In this document: positions 38,381 to 41,732 of the stretch, piece after piece
Position numbering within the stretch: position 1 is the first letter of the stretch
Layout: the number at the start of each line of letters is the position of its first letter
Assembly (NCBI GenBank): GCA_020650975.1
Contig: JAIPMN010002438.1
Coordinates: 1 to 41,732 of the forward strand
From: Apostichopus californicus
Taxonomy: Eukaryota; Echinodermata; Holothuroidea; Aspidochirotida; Stichopodidae
DNA: 41,732 bases
Reading direction: 5' to 3'
The notes under the pieces: model-generated
Told to the model about the DNA's origin: nothing
Seen by the model: only the letters and a program-made list of their open reading frames with translations
Database searches by the model: none
Made by a program: the position numbers and the translations under genes

Positions 38381-40790
38381 GCCTTCGTTAGAAGACAGCG
38401 AGTTGGATGATTATTAAAACTCATTCAGCCATCTTCATCTTTTCCTCGACAGTATCATCCTCTTATCATCCTCTGTGAGCTGTGATAGATTAGGAGGTGT
38501 TTTTTGTAGTTTCATCGGCAAGTCGAGTCAACCGAACAAGTAAGTTCTAACCGCGAGATAGCTAAAAAAATCGCACAGTTTCTTTAATTTTCTAAAATAT
38601 CAGAAGATGTTTGTTAGTCGATTTCAATAAACAGCAACGATCTGTGAAATTGAGGACGTCAGTGGAATATATACACGTGAGAATTTTAAGTCACGTTTCA
38701 GTAGTTACTGCCATGTAACCATCACAAGAAATTATAGAAGATGATAATTTCAGTTGATTCCATAAATGTTGTGTTTTACAAATAAGATTCTAAGATTCTT
38801 TCCATAGTAGGCACACTGCAAATTGAAGAAAACTTTAATGTAACAGCATAATATTGTTAACTTTGCCGAAAGTGGTAACAAAAGATGAATAATTAGAATA
38901 TAGATGTGTATATTACACAGAGCTCATGAAACTAGAAGAACATTGACCCAACGTCAATCTTGACAGCTCCGTTCCGTTGTTGATATATAAAATGTTGTGA
39001 TTTATTCATTTTATGCAGATAATTATGCAACAGTCAAGTTGTGATGGCAACGTGGACAACAGCTTTGCATGTACTCAGTTGTGTTTCTTTAAAAATGAAA
39101 TGATGATATAATATTGAAAAATTGATCAATTGTGTGACTGTTTAGGGTATAGGATTTTATTTTAAGTTGTTAATGTTTGATCAAGCGATGACTTCATCAC
39201 AACTAAACAGTAATTACAATTAATATGTAGAGGTTTTCACAAATTTGTAACCAGTGACAAATAATAAAAAAAAAACAACGACCATTTGAGGTGTTGTTCA
39301 TATATGCCAACACAAAAGATTGTTCAATGTCTGTACTTATCTGAATGAAATTAATTAATAAAAAACAATTAACAGTTTAATTATACATTTAGAATAATCT
39401 GTACAAGTCCAGTAGCCCATGCACGTAACGAAGAAGATGCATTGGAAAGCTCCCATGTAACTACCGAATAAGGGACTGTTACTGTAAATTTCATAGGCGT
39501 GTCATGTAAATGCTATATATATATTTTTTTTTTATATTTTTTTTTTTATTATTTATATTTACCGAAAGACAACGTTAACCCAGCTCGACTCCACGGAGTT
39601 ATATATATGTTTAAATTGCCGATGTTCATATCTGTGCTTGATAGCTATAAAGTGCATATATACACGATAAATATTATATATAGCATATATAAAATTTTAA
39701 AAATTGCTTTCGCTATTTTCCGTGATTTTAAGAAACAAACATGAATTTGGTTTTCAAATTTTGAAATTAGCCAATAGCAGTATAATTCGATTAGGTAGTT
39801 CAATGCTATACTTCACATGTTGGTCACCTTTCATGTATTCAAAAAAGTCCTTCCCAAGTCATAACACTAAACGCAAGAAATGTATCATAAAATGTCACGG
39901 AACTTATTTTTATTTTATTGATCTAACGTTATCAAAAGAACTAACACTGTAACTGTGGAATATAATCATTATTCATTTCTCGTAATATTAACTCATGAAT
40001 GGAAGATCAATTTCCCGAAGTACCATTTGCTAGTGCCAATTCACTGAACTTACGTATGTCATGTCTATTATCATATTGCCTAATTCCTCCATATTGTTGT
40101 CAAAAGACGGAATATAATGCTACAAATACGCGTTTCCAGTAAAGGTAATTAAAAACCTATGTAAATTAATCCTTAACTATACTAAGCAAACTACGACCAT
40201 TCGATATAATTTTGTTTGTGTAAACAAAGAATAGAATTTCTTTTGTCACGCATTCCTTTCCAAACCTTCACAATCTAAACAGAACATATAGGGACAAAAT
40301 ATATAGTTTCATTCACAAAAGAGACTGGTATGAAACCAAATATAACCTATTTTAAGACCATAAGTTACCCAACTACTTCTCGCGAGGCGATAGAGGAGTT
40401 TCTTCTAACGGAGAGAGGTGGTGAAATTCAGACATTTTCTTACGACAACGTATATATACCGATACAGGGATGTGGTATTGTTATAACATCTCTCATTGGC
40501 ACTTTCGAGTTCTAATTTAGACTTAAGGTTAAATGATGGGATTGAATTGTGAATTATAATGATAATTAAACAGGTGTCAATAAAAATTCTACATTATAAG
40601 TTAGACATGGCTTTTAAAGACACATGTAAATCATGCATAAAAAACAAAACATGTTATTCACGGCATATACAAATATAACATTAGAACATTATAAACACCT
40701 GAACAAATGTAAACATGTACTCGGGAAAGCAAAATGGTAAACGAGTCACATTATTTCCAGATTTTAAGGTCGAGTTGAGAGATTTTCCTG
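38381..40790. other. No gene seen; possible non-coding first exon near 38400-38540
   Basis: The more GC-rich stretch ending ccgaacaa|gtaagttc contains a strong splice donor sequence at about 38538 without a good open frame. It could be a 5' UTR exon of a gene to the right of the window. The rest is AT-rich, with T-runs at about 39520-39548. Confidence 0.25.
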
Positions 40791-40833
40791 GCTTGAATCA
40801 GGGAGTTGTTATAACAACTCCCTGCTTGAATCA
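40791..40833. mobile_element. Tiny palindromic insertion flanked by 10-bp direct repeats
   Basis: gcttgaatca at 40791-40800 and again at 40824-40833 flank 23 bp (40801-40823), which is a perfect palindrome apart from its last base (gggagttgtta/taacaactccc). Counting flanking bases, the perfect palindrome is 26 bp (40799-40824). It looks like a solo pair of terminal inverted repeats with a target duplication. Confidence 0.55.
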
Positions 40834-41732
40834 AGTCATTGATTCTTATACTGTATAATCTCTATGGAGAAATTTACACATTGATTTGTTCGAGTCTTGA
40901 AATTTAGTAAGACATATACACTGTCTTTAAACATATATAAGCAACTTTCTGTTTATCGACATTGACGATTGTGAGAAGGAAAACAATTACAAAGACGTAC
41001 GGAAATGATGACGAAATTAGGAGAGTATAAATAGGTAGAATATGAAAAAGAAGGAAAACGTTATTTTGGGAGTGTTGCTGTCTTGAATACTATAGCGTAT
41101 AAGGCTTTTGAATTGGTATCCAGTCATTTGTGCTAAAATAGACTGTGCATATTGAAGATGATATACTCCCTCCCCTCTCGATCCCCTTCCCCAGTACTCC
41201 TCCGTCACCCCCCTCCTTCGCCACCCCCCCCCCCCCTCCTTCACGATTTAACCACATTCATCTTTCGATATTGCGATATATACTTGCATAAGATGCAATA
41301 AATACCTACGACGCAGATGAAAGGCTGCATATTATTATTGTCAACTTGTGAATAACCAAATCTTTCCTACACGGATAATTCACACATCCCCATATATAGC
41401 AGTATTGTATGCCAGTGTCTCTTGTACTGACAGTTCTCTAACATCCTTACAGAATTATATTGCTTACTATATATTTATAAGTATGCACAATAATTTTATA
41501 TAATTTATCGATCTCCTGCCATGAAAGTACAGTCTTATTTTTCAAATCGATTTTTCTGGTTGGAAGCAATCGGAATTACGTTAAAGGAAGCGTCCGCATG
41601 GCATCCATGTATATACGCATAAAAAAAACATGTCGTGCAGCATTAGAGACCTTGTATTACTTCGAGAAGGTTTTTATGTACCTGAATACACACAACATGT
41701 GAAGTTCAAGTGTAGGCTTCTATGAATTATTT
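40834..41732. other. No gene seen
   Basis: AT-rich sequence with a C-rich low-complexity tract at about 41165-41242. Open frames here are low-complexity or chance. Confidence 0.5.

Noticed and set aside
40330..40515. 61-codon open frame
   Set aside because: No domain, signal or splice context was found. The AT-rich surroundings make a chance frame of this size expected.

Overview
The window is animal nuclear DNA: AT-rich, with spliced genes, pieces of LINEs and SINEs, foldback elements, minisatellites and Pol III tRNA genes. The intron-rich genes, a CHST15-type sulfotransferase, an adhesion GPCR with an unfamiliar ectodomain and the repeat types suggest a marine invertebrate deuterostome. 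An echinoderm is my best guess, but species cannot be fixed from sequence alone.

Layout. 1-7160: no intact gene; a LINE 3' end (about 423-850), a pair of direct repeats (868-1250), a decayed coding-like stretch on the minus strand (about 1967-2345), a truncated SINE (3216-3304), a possible orphan exon (5303-5462) and a possible small DNA element (5918-6147). 7162-19673 (+): a complete 12-exon adhesion GPCR gene. The assembled CDS is 3330 nt (1109 aa) and every splice phase agrees: signal peptide, two diverged copies of an unrecognised domain, Ser/Thr-rich stalk, GAIN/GPS, seven membrane segments, short tail. Its introns hold a minisatellite, a tRNA-derived SINE and a foldback element.

34130-21663 (-): a complete 7-exon CHST15-like sulfotransferase gene. 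The assembled CDS is 1803 nt (600 aa), again with all phases consistent. It converges on the GPCR gene, with about 2 kb between the two stop codons.

The large sulfotransferase intron (24306-32101) contains a Pol III gene array: eight canonical and two variant tRNA-Leu(TAA) genes, three tRNA-Pro genes (AGG, TGG and an interrupted TGG), and three broken tRNA-Leu pieces. A 5'-truncated LINE (25483-27324) sits in one tRNA-Leu, and a 65-bp piece with a matching 3' tail sits in one tRNA-Pro. Both are in the same orientation as the tRNA, just downstream of the A box, and flanked by 13- and 19-bp duplications. About 3.6 kb of the array (about 25468-29106) is inverted, with breakpoints at TTAA in a spacer and in the tRNA D-arm next to the LINE site. 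The best candidate for something undescribed is this tRNA-gene-directed LINE, including an insertion that formally creates an 84-nt tRNA 'intron' overlapping the canonical 37/38 position.

34131-41732: no gene recognised; one small palindromic insertion (40801-40823) between 10-bp direct repeats, and simple repeats.
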